Notes under the pieces: model-generated
The model's input: only the letters and a program-made list of their open reading frames with translations
Told to the model about the DNA's origin: nothing
Database searches by the model: none
NCBI GenBank assembly: GCA_016845785.1
Contig: JAERSH010000048.1
Location: 1-64,000, forward strand
Source of the DNA: Fidelibacterota bacterium
GTDB taxonomy: Bacteria; Fidelibacterota; Marinisomatia; Marinisomatales; TCS55
Reading direction: 5' to 3'
Length of the DNA: 64,000 bases
Translations under genes and position numbers: made by a program
Shown here: piece by piece, positions 29,833 to 39,577 of the stretch
How positions within the stretch are numbered: position 1 is the first letter of the stretch
Layout: the number at the start of each line of letters is the position of its first letter

Positions 29833-31401
29833 ATGACCAAAATTCGCTTACTCGTCCATAGACTACATCATTCATTGTTCTATTTAATGATTGTGTTCAT
29901 CCTTGGATGCAATCATCAGCCAAATCGACCTAATATTTTATTCATCATGTCCGACGACCATACGTCACAGGCATGGGGTATCTATGGCGGAATTCTCCAA
30001 GATTATGTAAAAGTTGATAATATAAAACGGATGGCTTCAGAGGGCGCCGTGCTTGAAAATGCATTCTGTACCAATTCCATCTGTTCGCCGAGCCGAGCCG
30101 CTATTCTCACCAGTCAGTATAGCCATAGAAACAAAGTATATACATTGAGAGAACCTCTCGAGGACGGGAAGAAACACATTGCCAGTCTCCTCGGGGAAAA
30201 CGGATATGAAACGGCCATCATCGGGAAGTGGCACTTGGTGAAAGAACCGGAAGGATTCGACCATTATAATGTGTTGCCGGGACAAGGTGTCTACCATGAT
30301 CCGGTTTTGAAATCAAAAGAAAATTGGCAGGATGGTTATAAAGGCGGCAAGACGTATAAGGGATTTTCTGCAGATGTCATTACAGATCTAACCATGGATT
30401 GGTTAGACAATCGGACTAAGGATAAGCCATTTTTTATGATGACCCATTTCAAGGCCACCCACGAACCATTTGATTTTCCGGATCGCCATAAAAATTTATA
30501 TCGGGATATGGATATTCCCGAGTCGGAATCATTATATGACTTTTCTCCGGAGACCACGGGGCGGACTTTTACAGGACAAAAATTAGAAATCCTCGGTGAA
30601 CGGATGGTTCAAGCCACTATTGATCCGGATAATTTTTGGACATCCTATCCCGATTTACCCTTTTCAATTGAAGGACTTGATTCAATAGAAGTCCGCAAAA
30701 AAGTATATCAAAAATATGTGAAAGACTTCATGCGCTGCGGGGCAGCTATTGATGACAATATTGGTCGATTATTAGATTATTTAGAAGATTCAGGATTGGC
30801 CGAAAATACAGTAGTCATTTATACCGCTGACCAAGGGTACTTTTTGGGAGAGCATGGTTTTTTTGATAAGCGACTAATTTATGAAGAATCCTTACGTATG
30901 CCCTTTGTCATTCGGTATCCAAAGGAGATTAAGGGTGGCACACGAATTGATGACATTATTCTTAATATTGATTTTCCGTCCCTTTTAGCAGATTTTGCCG
31001 GCGTTGAAAAACCATCCGATTGGCAGGGAAAAAGTTTTCGGAAAAACCTAAAAGGTCAAACACCGATAAACTGGCGGGATAAAATGTATTACCGTTATTG
31101 GCTCCACCGTACAGAGCGCCCGGGACATTTTGGTATTCGAAACGAACGGTATAAACTGGCCTTTTTTTATGGTCAGCCATTGGGGATGAAAGGCGCCATG
31201 AAAGAGGTGACTGAACCGGCCTGGGAATTTTATGATTTGCAATCGGATCCAAATGAGAATCGTAATGCCTATGGTGATCCTCAATATTTGGATGTGATTA
31301 CATCCATGAAAAAAGAATTGATAGCCTTACGAAACGAATTAGGTGATACGGATAAACAGTATCCGGTTATGCAGGACATTATTAGAAAATATTGGGATTA
31401 A
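29833..31401 (+). CDS. Sulfatase (S1, Cys-type), lipoprotein
   Basis: 522 residues; hydrolyses a sulfate ester, probably on a sugar. The lipobox LGC follows a hydrophobic segment (LMIVFILGC), so it is probably membrane-anchored. The maturation motif CSPSR starts at C84, to be converted to formylglycine, followed by GKWHL. The C-terminal half with GEHGFFDKRLIYEESLR resembles the gene at 55629 and N-acetylglucosamine-6-sulfatase-like enzymes. ATG 29833 is preferred over the longer frame from 29752, which adds an unnatural N-terminus. First gene of the glycan island. Confidence 0.87.
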   Translation: MTKIRLLVHRLHHSLFYLMIVFILGCNHQPNRPNILFIMSDDHTSQAWGIYGGILQDYVKVDNIKRMASEGAVLENAFCTNSICSPSRAAILTSQYSHRNKVYTLREPLEDGKKHIASLLGENGYETAIIGKWHLVKEPEGFDHYNVLPGQGVYHDPVLKSKENWQDGYKGGKTYKGFSADVITDLTMDWLDNRTKDKPFFMMTHFKATHEPFDFPDRHKNLYRDMDIPESESLYDFSPETTGRTFTGQKLEILGERMVQATIDPDNFWTSYPDLPFSIEGLDSIEVRKKVYQKYVKDFMRCGAAIDDNIGRLLDYLEDSGLAENTVVIYTADQGYFLGEHGFFDKRLIYEESLRMPFVIRYPKEIKGGTRIDDIILNIDFPSLLADFAGVEKPSDWQGKSFRKNLKGQTPINWRDKMYYRYWLHRTERPGHFGIRNERYKLAFFYGQPLGMKGAMKEVTEPAWEFYDLQSDPNENRNAYGDPQYLDVITSMKKELIALRNELGDTDKQYPVMQDIIRKYWD

Positions 31402-31423
31402 ATTGAGTAAACAACCATCAAAA

Positions 31424-32809
31424 ATGTATGTACCGGTTAAAGAGAAAATTGGGTATAGCCTCGGTGATGTAGCATCCGTTCTTTACTGGCAGACCATTTC
31501 CTTGTATCTGCTGTATTTTTACACCGATGTATTTGGAATTACGGCTGCTGCTGCCGGCACCATGATCCTCGTGGCAAGAATTTGGGATGGCATCAACGAT
31601 CCACTCATGGGTATGTTGGCCGACCGAACCCAAACCAAATGGGGACGATTTCGTCCATACTTGATTTGGATGTCTGTGCCCTTGGCCATTTTGGGTGTCC
31701 TCACATTTACGGTGCCCGATTTTGATTATGGCGGCAAATTGGCCTACGCCTATATTACTTATATCTTGCTCATGACACTTTACTCCGCCATCAATATTCC
31801 TTATTCATCATTGCTGGGCATAATTTCACCAAATCGATCCGAGCGAACCAGTGTGTCCCAATTCAAGTATATCGGTGCGTATGTAGGCGGACTCATTATT
31901 TCTGCTGCACTTCTACCCATGACAGTCTATTTGGGTGCCGGTGATGAATCCAAAGGATGGCAAATCAGTATGATCATCGTGGGATTGATGGCCATTGGAT
32001 TATTTTTTCTCACATTTATATCCACCAATGAACGGGTACAGCCCATTGTAAAGGAAAGAACATCCATCAAAAGAGATGTGAAAGATCTGTTTCGTAACCG
32101 AGAATGGTTCATTCTATTGCTGGCCACACTTTTTCTTTATTTAGTGACGTCCACCAGTATGGTGATTTCCACATATTATTTTAAATATTATGTCGGTGAA
32201 CATCAGATTAACTTTCCCGGTGTAGAAGGATCTTATGGATATGCAGAACTCACATCCTTATTCAACTCCCTCTCCATGATTTTTAGTATTTTGGGCGTTG
32301 TATGTGTGAAGTGGTTCGTGGATCGATATGGTAAAATAAAAACCTTTATCCTTTCCTTGAGTTTTGGGGCGGGAACCATGCTGCCCTATTATTTTCTCAC
32401 GCCAGAAAGTTTATGGCTCATCATGGTTATGAAGATCATCAGTTCATTTGCGCTGGGACCGATTTCAGTCATCCTCTGGGCCATGTATGCGGATACGGCA
32501 GATTATAGCGAATGGAAAACAAAACGTCGTGCTACGGGATTGGTATTTTCTGCATCAACTATGTCTCAAAAAATTGCTTGGGCATTGGGCACAGCTATTT
32601 CCGGATGGCTCTTGACCGCCATTGGATTTGAGCCCAATGTGGATCAATCGGAACAGGTAATTACGGGAATTAAGGCATTAATGAGCACGATTCCTGCTAC
32701 TGCCGGCGTCTTATCAATAATCATGATTTTATTTTATAAACTGGATCGTAAAAAAATGAATAAAATTGAAGAAGAATTACAATTAAGAAGAGGTGTTATC
32801 GATGCGTAA
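31424..32809 (+). CDS. GPH-family (MFS) glycoside:cation symporter
   Basis: 461 residues with 12 transmembrane segments. The N-terminus [20 protein letters not shown] and the helix 2-3 loop [15 protein letters not shown] are hallmarks of glycoside-pentoside-hexuronide cation symporters such as MelB relatives. It imports mono- or oligosaccharides across the inner membrane. The start could also be TTG 31403. It sits directly before GH130 and overlaps it by 8 bp, so its substrate may be the mannosyl-GlcNAc that GH130 would cleave. Confidence 0.9.
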   Translation: MYVPVKEKIGYSLGDVASVLYWQTISLYLLYFYTDVFGITAAAAGTMILVARIWDGINDPLMGMLADRTQTKWGRFRPYLIWMSVPLAILGVLTFTVPDFDYGGKLAYAYITYILLMTLYSAINIPYSSLLGIISPNRSERTSVSQFKYIGAYVGGLIISAALLPMTVYLGAGDESKGWQISMIIVGLMAIGLFFLTFISTNERVQPIVKERTSIKRDVKDLFRNREWFILLLATLFLYLVTSTSMVISTYYFKYYVGEHQINFPGVEGSYGYAELTSLFNSLSMIFSILGVVCVKWFVDRYGKIKTFILSLSFGAGTMLPYYFLTPESLWLIMVMKIISSFALGPISVILWAMYADTADYSEWKTKRRATGLVFSASTMSQKIAWALGTAISGWLLTAIGFEPNVDQSEQVITGIKALMSTIPATAGVLSIIMILFYKLDRKKMNKIEEELQLRRGVIDA

Positions 32810-33770
32810 AATAAATATCCCATGGGAAGATCGTCCTGAAGGAAACAATGATATTGTATGGCGTTATTCCAAAAACCCAGTGATTGGCCGCTATCATACG
32901 TCCGGTTCAAACAGTATTTTTAATAGTGCAGTGGTACCATTCGAGGATGGGTTCGCCGGTGTGTTTCGTTGTGACAATAAGTCCATCCAAATGGACATCC
33001 ATGCCGGTTTCAGTAAAGATGGAATCAATTGGAATATCAACGATGATCCTATTGAAATGGTGGCGGGGAATACAGATTTGATCCATTCTGAATATAAGTA
33101 TGATCCGCGCGTCGTTTTCATCGAAGATCGTTATTGGATTACCTGGTGCAACGGATACCATGGGCCCACTATTGGTATTGCATATACTTTTGATTTCAAA
33201 ACATTCCACCAATGTGAAAATGCCTTTCTTGCATTTAATCGTAATGGCGTTCTATTTCCGGAAAAGATTGATGGGAAATATGTCATGCTTAGTCGCCCTA
33301 GTGGTCCGGGGCATAATAATTTTGGTGATATTTTTCTCAGCTATAGTCCGGATATGAAATTTTGGGGCGAACATCGAATTGTGATGAAAGTAGCCCATTG
33401 GAATGATTCCGGTTGGCAGACGGCCAAAATTGGTGCCGGTACAGTGCCAATTAAAACAGACGAAGGTTGGCTCATGTTTTATCATGGTGTGATAGAAACA
33501 TGTAATGGATTTCGATATGCAATGGGTGCGGCTTTGTTGGATACTCAATCTCCGGAAAAGGTGTTGTATCGATCAAAGCCTTATTTACTCAGTCCCGCAG
33601 CCGACTACGAATTGATGGGTGACGTACCAAACGTTGTATTCCCTGTGGCCTCACTTCATGATGATGAGGGCAAGGTAGCCATATACTATGGTGCTGCCGA
33701 TACAGTAACCGCATTGGCATTTTGCCGAATCAATGAGGTCATCTCTTTTTTAAAAGAAAACTCTTTGTAA
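32802..33770 (+). CDS. GH130 beta-mannoside phosphorylase-like protein
   Basis: 322 residues of the five-bladed propeller fold, without a signal peptide, so cytoplasmic. The DPRVVF segment holds the expected catalytic Asp; [10 protein letters not shown] and [11 protein letters not shown] are also family-like. GH130 enzymes phosphorolyse beta-mannosides. With a symporter before and a GH92 alpha-mannosidase after it, the likely substrate is Man-beta-1,4-GlcNAc from N-glycan cores, as shown for a Bacteroides thetaiotaomicron GH130. A beta-1,2- or other mannan specificity cannot be excluded. ATG 32802 overlaps the symporter stop by 8 bp. Confidence 0.85.
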   Translation: MRKINIPWEDRPEGNNDIVWRYSKNPVIGRYHTSGSNSIFNSAVVPFEDGFAGVFRCDNKSIQMDIHAGFSKDGINWNINDDPIEMVAGNTDLIHSEYKYDPRVVFIEDRYWITWCNGYHGPTIGIAYTFDFKTFHQCENAFLAFNRNGVLFPEKIDGKYVMLSRPSGPGHNNFGDIFLSYSPDMKFWGEHRIVMKVAHWNDSGWQTAKIGAGTVPIKTDEGWLMFYHGVIETCNGFRYAMGAALLDTQSPEKVLYRSKPYLLSPAADYELMGDVPNVVFPVASLHDDEGKVAIYYGAADTVTALAFCRINEVISFLKENSL

Positions 33771-33785
33771 CCAAAATAGAAACTC

Positions 33786-36062
33786 ATGAAAAAAATCAAC
33801 CTATTCATATCTTTAATTCTAATCATTATTGGATGTTCAGATTCAAATTCATCCAATAACAAATATGTAGATCCATTTATAGGTACGGGTGGACATGGAC
33901 ATACTTATCCTGGCGCCACAGTGCCATTTGGTATGGTCCAGCTTAGTCCTGACAACGGTACCCAAGGCTGGGACTGGTGCTCCGGTTACCATATTTCTGA
34001 TAGCGTTATTGTGGGATTCAGCCATACCCATCTCAGCGGTACAGGGATTGGTGACCTTTATGATATTTCCGTGATGCCCCATGTGGGAGATGCAGATTTG
34101 ACCCAAATTGTTGGGGATTATAAGGAGTTGAATTACAGTTCTACTTTTTCCCACGATAATGAATCGGCAGAACCAGGATATTATTCTGTAGAATTAGATA
34201 GTGGAAATATTCATGTGGAACTCACTGCAACAGAACGAACCGGATTCCACCGCTATACATTTGATGAAGAGGGGAATACCCAAATTGTTTTGGATTTAGG
34301 ATATGCACAGAATTGGGATCGGACTGTAGATACACAATTGAATATTGAAAGCAAAACCCTCCTCACAGGATATCGTTTTTCCAAAGGGTGGGCGAGAGAT
34401 CAAAGGGTGTACTTTGCCATTGAATTTTCTACACCCTTCTCCGATGAAATGGCCATTAAAGATGAAATCTTAGTCACAGATGGAAAAGGAAAGAAAAATC
34501 CCGTAAAGCGTTCCAAAGCGAAATTTAATTTTAACCTATCAGAAAAAAATGAATTGCTGGTGAAAGTAGGTATTTCATCTGCCAGTATTGATGGCGCACT
34601 AAAGAGCATTGCAGTTGAAAACCCGGATTGGGATTTTGAAAAAATAAAAATGAATGCATCAGAAAAGTGGCAACAGCAATTAAATAAAATTGATGTGGTT
34701 TCAGAACAGGATGAAATAAAGCAAATTTTTTATACGGCCCTCTATCATGTGAATTTAGCCCCGACTATTTTTTCTGATTTGAATGGCCAATATAAAGGCC
34801 CGGATGGAAATATCCATACTGTAAGAGATCGAACGCAATACACCATATTCTCCCTATGGGATACCTTTAGAGCCTATCATCCACTGGTGACAATAACCCA
34901 TGATGATATGACAGCAGATTTGATTAATTCCATGTTGGCACATTTTGATAAATACGGCCTCCTTCCAGTTTGGGAATTGGCCGGGAATGAGACCAATACC
35001 ATGACGGGGTATCATGCTATTCCTGTCATTGCCGATGCCATTGCCAAAGGGATGAAGGGGTTTGATTACGAACGTGCCTATGTTGCCATGAAAGCCAGCG
35101 GGATGCAGGATATCCGCGACGTGGATGCCTATAGAGAACATGGGTTTATCCCGACAAATCTTGGTCGAAATAATGGAAATAAATCCGTCACCAATACGCT
35201 GGAATACTCATACGATGATTGGTGCATTGCCCAAGTAGCGCTAACCCTCGGAAAAATAGAAGATTTTCATTATTTCATGGATCGCGCCAATTCGTATGCA
35301 GAACTATTTGACAAAAAAACTGGATTCATGAGAGGGAAAAATATAGATGGTTCCTGGCGTTCGCCTTTTGATCCATTTTATGTGAATCATTTTGATTCCG
35401 ATTATACTGAGGGCAATGCCTGGCAGTATATTTGGTTTGCGCCCCACGATCCCCAGGGATTGATTAACCTATTCGGCTCCAAAGAAGCCTTTATCGCCAA
35501 ACTGGATACGCTCTTTACAGTGGATTCAAAATTGATTGGTGAGCATGTGTCTACCGATGTTTCCGGTTTGATTGGCCAATATGCCCATGGGAATGAGCCT
35601 AGTCATCATATTGCCTATTTATACAACTATGCCGGCGAGCCATGGAAAACCCAAAGGATGGTTCGCAAAATCCTAGCAGAGCAATACCGCGCCGCGCCTG
35701 ATGGTCTGAGTGGAAACGAGGATTGTGGCCAAATGTCCGCCTGGTATGTCATTAGTGCAATGGGTTTTTATCCAGTAAATCCCGCAAACGGAATTTATGT
35801 GATAGGTAGTCCATTATTTAAAGATATGACTGTCAATGTTGGGGGTGGTAAGCAGTTCCGAATCATAGCTGAAAATAATAGTGACGGTAATATTTATATT
35901 CAGTCTGCTGAATTAAATGGGAAGCCGCTTTCTCAATCCTATATTCACCATTCGGATGTGAAGGCAGGTGGTGAACTCAGCTTTGTCATGGGGCCTGAGC
36001 CCAATAAAGATTTGTGGAATTCCCCGAAAAGTTTTCCGCCATCCATGTCCAAAATCAAATAA
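33786..36062 (+). CDS. GH92 alpha-mannosidase, lipoprotein
   Basis: 758 residues with a lipobox (IIGC, residues 14-17) and a full GH92 catalytic unit beginning YVDPFIGTGGHGHTYPG. The later motifs HGNEPSHHIAYLYNYAG and GNEDCGQMSAWYV are the calcium-dependent active-site region of exo-alpha-mannosidases. It would trim mannose from N-glycans or mannoproteins at the cell surface or in the periplasm. It is 15 bp after GH130 and 11 bp before the next sulfatase. Confidence 0.93.
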   Translation: MKKINLFISLILIIIGCSDSNSSNNKYVDPFIGTGGHGHTYPGATVPFGMVQLSPDNGTQGWDWCSGYHISDSVIVGFSHTHLSGTGIGDLYDISVMPHVGDADLTQIVGDYKELNYSSTFSHDNESAEPGYYSVELDSGNIHVELTATERTGFHRYTFDEEGNTQIVLDLGYAQNWDRTVDTQLNIESKTLLTGYRFSKGWARDQRVYFAIEFSTPFSDEMAIKDEILVTDGKGKKNPVKRSKAKFNFNLSEKNELLVKVGISSASIDGALKSIAVENPDWDFEKIKMNASEKWQQQLNKIDVVSEQDEIKQIFYTALYHVNLAPTIFSDLNGQYKGPDGNIHTVRDRTQYTIFSLWDTFRAYHPLVTITHDDMTADLINSMLAHFDKYGLLPVWELAGNETNTMTGYHAIPVIADAIAKGMKGFDYERAYVAMKASGMQDIRDVDAYREHGFIPTNLGRNNGNKSVTNTLEYSYDDWCIAQVALTLGKIEDFHYFMDRANSYAELFDKKTGFMRGKNIDGSWRSPFDPFYVNHFDSDYTEGNAWQYIWFAPHDPQGLINLFGSKEAFIAKLDTLFTVDSKLIGEHVSTDVSGLIGQYAHGNEPSHHIAYLYNYAGEPWKTQRMVRKILAEQYRAAPDGLSGNEDCGQMSAWYVISAMGFYPVNPANGIYVIGSPLFKDMTVNVGGGKQFRIIAENNSDGNIYIQSAELNGKPLSQSYIHHSDVKAGGELSFVMGPEPNKDLWNSPKSFPPSMSKIK

Positions 36063-36073
36063 ATAAAAAGTAA

Positions 36074-37627
36074 ATGCATTCATCATCCATCTTGAAAAAA
36101 CTAACACTTCTCTCAACAGTGACAGTATTCTTAGGTTGGGTGACTTCCTGTACTGAATCGAGGGTAGAGCACCCAAATATTATCTACATCCTCGCCGATG
36201 ATATGGGTTATGGGGATGTGAGCGCATTAAATGAAAATTCAAAGATACACACAAAATACATTGATCAGTTGGCGACTGAAGGGATTTCTTTCACAGATGC
36301 CCACAGCGGATCATCCGTCTGCACCCCCACGCGTTATGGGATTTTAACCGGGCGTTATGCTTGGCGGTCCCGATTGAAAAAAGGCGTTACATGGAGTTAC
36401 GACTCGCCTGTAATTGATAAAAATAGAATGACAGTGGCCGATGTGTTAAATGATAATGGATACCATACTGCAGCCATTGGTAAATGGCATTTGGGGTTGG
36501 ATTGGGACAAGCGTGAAGATGGAGCGGTTAACCTTTTAGGCCCCATCCAAAATGGACCGAAGGCGTTGGGGTTTGATTATTTCTACGGTATTGCCGCTTC
36601 ACTGGATATTCCACCATATATTTATATTGAAAATGATAGAACAACTGCATCCCAAATAGATACAGTTGAAAAGAACGAGGGTATGGGATTTTGGCGTCGA
36701 GGCCCTATTGGAAATGATTTTGAATTTGAAGATGTGCTTCCCCGACTGACACAAAAAGCAGTCTCCTATATTTATAAGCAGTCAAAAAGTGAAAAACCCT
36801 TTTTCCTTTATTTTCCACTTCCCGCACCACATACACCCATTTTGCCAACCGAAAAATTTCAAGGCAAAAGCGGCACCAATCCCTACGGCGATTTTGTCCT
36901 CATGGTGGACGATGTGGTGGGGCAAATCATGACAGCGATTGATGAAAATGGCATTACTGATAATACACTGATCATCTTCACCAGTGACAATGGATGTTCA
37001 CCCATGGCCAATTTTAAAGAATTGGCCGAAATGGGGCATAACCCCAGTTATGTCTTCCGCGGTCATAAAGCGGACATATTTGAAGGAGGGCACCGGATTC
37101 CATTCATCGCCCGCTGGCCGAATAAAATTCAACCTAATCAACAATCCAATGAATCTATTAGTCTCACCGATTTGATGGCTACTTGTGCCGCCATAGTGAA
37201 ACAAGATCTTGCAGAAAATACCGGTGAGGACAGTTACAATATTTTAACCGCTTTAAGGGGCAATAATAAAAACCCAATTAGGGAGGCGGTTGTGCACCAT
37301 TCAGACCATGGCGATTTTGCCATACGCCAAGGGAAATGGAAATTGAACTTTTGTCCCGGCTCCGGTGGATGGAGTTACCCAACGCCAACAGTAGCCATGG
37401 CGTTAGATATTCCACCCGTTCAACTCTATGATTTGGATAACGATCCTGGCGAAAAAAAGAATGTAGCCAGTGCATATCCTGACGAGGTAAAATCATTAAC
37501 AGCATTAATGACAAAATATGTTGAAGAGGGTAGAAGTACACCGGGAAGCTCCCAAGAGAATGGAGGTGAAATAACATTTCTCCCGGATGGATTTCACGAC
37601 TATATGAAAAAAATATCAAATAAGTAA
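36074..37627 (+). CDS. Sulfatase (S1, Cys-type), arylsulfatase A/GALNS-like
   Basis: 517 residues with an export signal and probable lipobox (GWVTSC). The formylglycine motif is CTPTR from C83, preceded by ILADDMGYGD with the calcium-binding aspartates and followed by GKWHLGL. The internal LFYFPLPAPHTP-type stretch and TSDNGC give a standard arylsulfatase layout. Resemblance is to N-acetylgalactosamine-6-sulfatase and arylsulfatase A. The exact sugar and sulfate position are not predictable. Confidence 0.88.
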   Translation: MHSSSILKKLTLLSTVTVFLGWVTSCTESRVEHPNIIYILADDMGYGDVSALNENSKIHTKYIDQLATEGISFTDAHSGSSVCTPTRYGILTGRYAWRSRLKKGVTWSYDSPVIDKNRMTVADVLNDNGYHTAAIGKWHLGLDWDKREDGAVNLLGPIQNGPKALGFDYFYGIAASLDIPPYIYIENDRTTASQIDTVEKNEGMGFWRRGPIGNDFEFEDVLPRLTQKAVSYIYKQSKSEKPFFLYFPLPAPHTPILPTEKFQGKSGTNPYGDFVLMVDDVVGQIMTAIDENGITDNTLIIFTSDNGCSPMANFKELAEMGHNPSYVFRGHKADIFEGGHRIPFIARWPNKIQPNQQSNESISLTDLMATCAAIVKQDLAENTGEDSYNILTALRGNNKNPIREAVVHHSDHGDFAIRQGKWKLNFCPGSGGWSYPTPTVAMALDIPPVQLYDLDNDPGEKKNVASAYPDEVKSLTALMTKYVEEGRSTPGSSQENGGEITFLPDGFHDYMKKISNK

Positions 37628-37630
37628 ACA

Positions 37631-39568
37631 ATGAAAAAATACCTACATCTAATTCTCATAATTGGCATCATGATGATGGCATCCTGCCAAAAAGAAACTC
37701 CGCCTAATATTGTACTTATTTTTACGGATGATCAAGGATATGCAGATGTAGGTGTTTATGGTGCGGTCGGATATGAAACACCACACTTAGATCAGATGGC
37801 AGCGGAAGGTATGCGCTTTACAGATTTTCATGTATCTCAAGCTGTGTGCAGCGCATCCCGCGCGGCCCTACTCACCGGATCCTATTCCGAGCGCGTGTCT
37901 GTTCAGGGGGCATATAATCACACGGCCCGAGTGGGACTTAATCCAGATGAGGAAACTATCGCCGATGTCCTGAAAGCAAAAGGCTATGCCACAGGCATTT
38001 TTGGTAAATGGCATTTGGGCCACCATGAAAAATTTCTCCCACTGCAGCAAGGCTTTGATGAATATCTTGGTTTACCCTATTCCAATGATATGTGGCCCGT
38101 TCATTATGATGGCACCTCCTTAATTAATGAAAAACATCGAAAGAGCTTTTATCCTGTATTGCCTCTCATTGAAAATAATGAAAAGGTGGATGAAATCCGC
38201 ACGTTGGCGGATCAAGACAAGCTTACCACCCTTTTTACAGAACGAGCCGTGTCATTCATTAAGAAAAATAAGGACCGTCCATTTTTTCTTTATGTTCCCC
38301 ATCCTATGCCTCATGTCCCCTTGGGTGTATCTGACAAGTATAAGGGTAAAAGTGAACAAGGTATGTATGGTGATGTCATGATGGAAATTGATTGGTCTGT
38401 GGGTGAAATTTTGAAAGCGCTTAAGGCCAATGGGCTCGATGAAAATACATTGGTCATTTTCACCAGTGATAATGGTCCATGGATGAATTATGGAAATCAT
38501 GCCGGTTCTGCTTTACCACTCCGAGAAGGGAAAGGCGCCATGTGGGAAGGGGGTGCCCGTGTGCCCGCCATCATGCGGTGGCCCGGTAAAATTCCTGCAG
38601 GTACAGTTTCTGATCAACTGGCGGCCACCATCGATATTTTGCCAACAATTGTGGACATAACTGGCGCGAATCTCCCCAAGAAAAAAATTGATGGATTAAG
38701 TTTTAAATCTCATTTATTTGGTGAATCCGATCAATCACCTCGAAATGAATACAATTATTATTATGCCGGTGAATTGGTAGCCGTGCGACAAGGCAAATGG
38801 AAATTAACTTTTCCACATGAGTATCGCTCTTACCTTGGGGTGGAACCTGGGAATGATGGATTCCCAGGACCTTACGCAAAGGGTAAAGCAGGTATTGAAT
38901 TGTACAACTTGGAAAATGATGTGAGCGAATCAATGGATGTTTCTGATCAACATCCAGAAATTGTTGAGCAATTAAAAGCATTGGGTCAAAAAACACGAGA
39001 AGAATTGGGCGATAGACTGACCCAAACTAAAGGGAAGGAAGTACGTCCTCCCGGTCGATTAGATCCTGAACGATTACCAGAAGAAAGAAATATCCATCAT
39101 AAAGGGGTCGGAAAAAATATTACGATCAAAAATAGTTATAGCGCTCGCTATACTGGGGGAGGCGATGGTGGCATGGTGGATGGCAAACGTGGCTCTCTCA
39201 ATTTTAGAGATGAACTATGGCAAGGATATCAAGCAGTAGATTTTGAGGCAGTGGTTGATTTGGGTGGATTAACAAACATACATGAAGTGAGTGTGAGTTT
39301 TCTGCAAAATCAAAGTTCGTGGATATTCTATCCTAAAAAAATCGCCATTGAGATTTCTCAAAATGGTGAAGATTATAAACCAATTAAATCATTTGAAATG
39401 GAAACAGAGATATCATTGGCTCACGAGATTAAGGATTTAACCACTTCTCATTCCGCCATGGTTCGATTTATAAAAGTTACAGCAGAAAACGTTTCTGTCT
39501 GTCCCGAATGGCATCCGGGTGCAGGAGGCAAGGCGTGGTTGTTTGTAGATGAAATTGTAATTAAATGA
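37631..39568 (+). CDS. Sulfatase with C-terminal F5/8-type carbohydrate-binding module
   Basis: 645 residues. Residues 1-20 are a lipoprotein signal (MMMASC). The sulfatase domain has IFTDDQGYAD, the maturation motif CSASR from C73 and GKWHLGHH. Residues about 494-645 form a discoidin-like beta-sandwich. Its features NSYSARY, FRDELWQGYQAVDF, WIFYPKKIAIEIS and WHPGAGGKAW are shared almost position by position with the C-terminus of the neighbouring GH20 enzyme. This suggests both enzymes bind the same glycan, and that the sulfatase unmasks a sulfated GlcNAc or GalNAc for GH20. Confidence 0.9.
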   Translation: MKKYLHLILIIGIMMMASCQKETPPNIVLIFTDDQGYADVGVYGAVGYETPHLDQMAAEGMRFTDFHVSQAVCSASRAALLTGSYSERVSVQGAYNHTARVGLNPDEETIADVLKAKGYATGIFGKWHLGHHEKFLPLQQGFDEYLGLPYSNDMWPVHYDGTSLINEKHRKSFYPVLPLIENNEKVDEIRTLADQDKLTTLFTERAVSFIKKNKDRPFFLYVPHPMPHVPLGVSDKYKGKSEQGMYGDVMMEIDWSVGEILKALKANGLDENTLVIFTSDNGPWMNYGNHAGSALPLREGKGAMWEGGARVPAIMRWPGKIPAGTVSDQLAATIDILPTIVDITGANLPKKKIDGLSFKSHLFGESDQSPRNEYNYYYAGELVAVRQGKWKLTFPHEYRSYLGVEPGNDGFPGPYAKGKAGIELYNLENDVSESMDVSDQHPEIVEQLKALGQKTREELGDRLTQTKGKEVRPPGRLDPERLPEERNIHHKGVGKNITIKNSYSARYTGGGDGGMVDGKRGSLNFRDELWQGYQAVDFEAVVDLGGLTNIHEVSVSFLQNQSSWIFYPKKIAIEISQNGEDYKPIKSFEMETEISLAHEIKDLTTSHSAMVRFIKVTAENVSVCPEWHPGAGGKAWLFVDEIVIK

Positions 39569-39577
39569 CAGGAAAAA

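Noticed and set aside
31343-31423. Upstream extension of the GPH symporter
   Set aside because: It overlaps the sulfatase 3' end in another frame. The family N-terminus starts at or just before 31424.
35913-36176. Minus-strand 87-codon frame across the GH92/sulfatase junction
   Set aside because: It is antisense to two strongly supported coding regions and has no recognisable features; a shadow frame.
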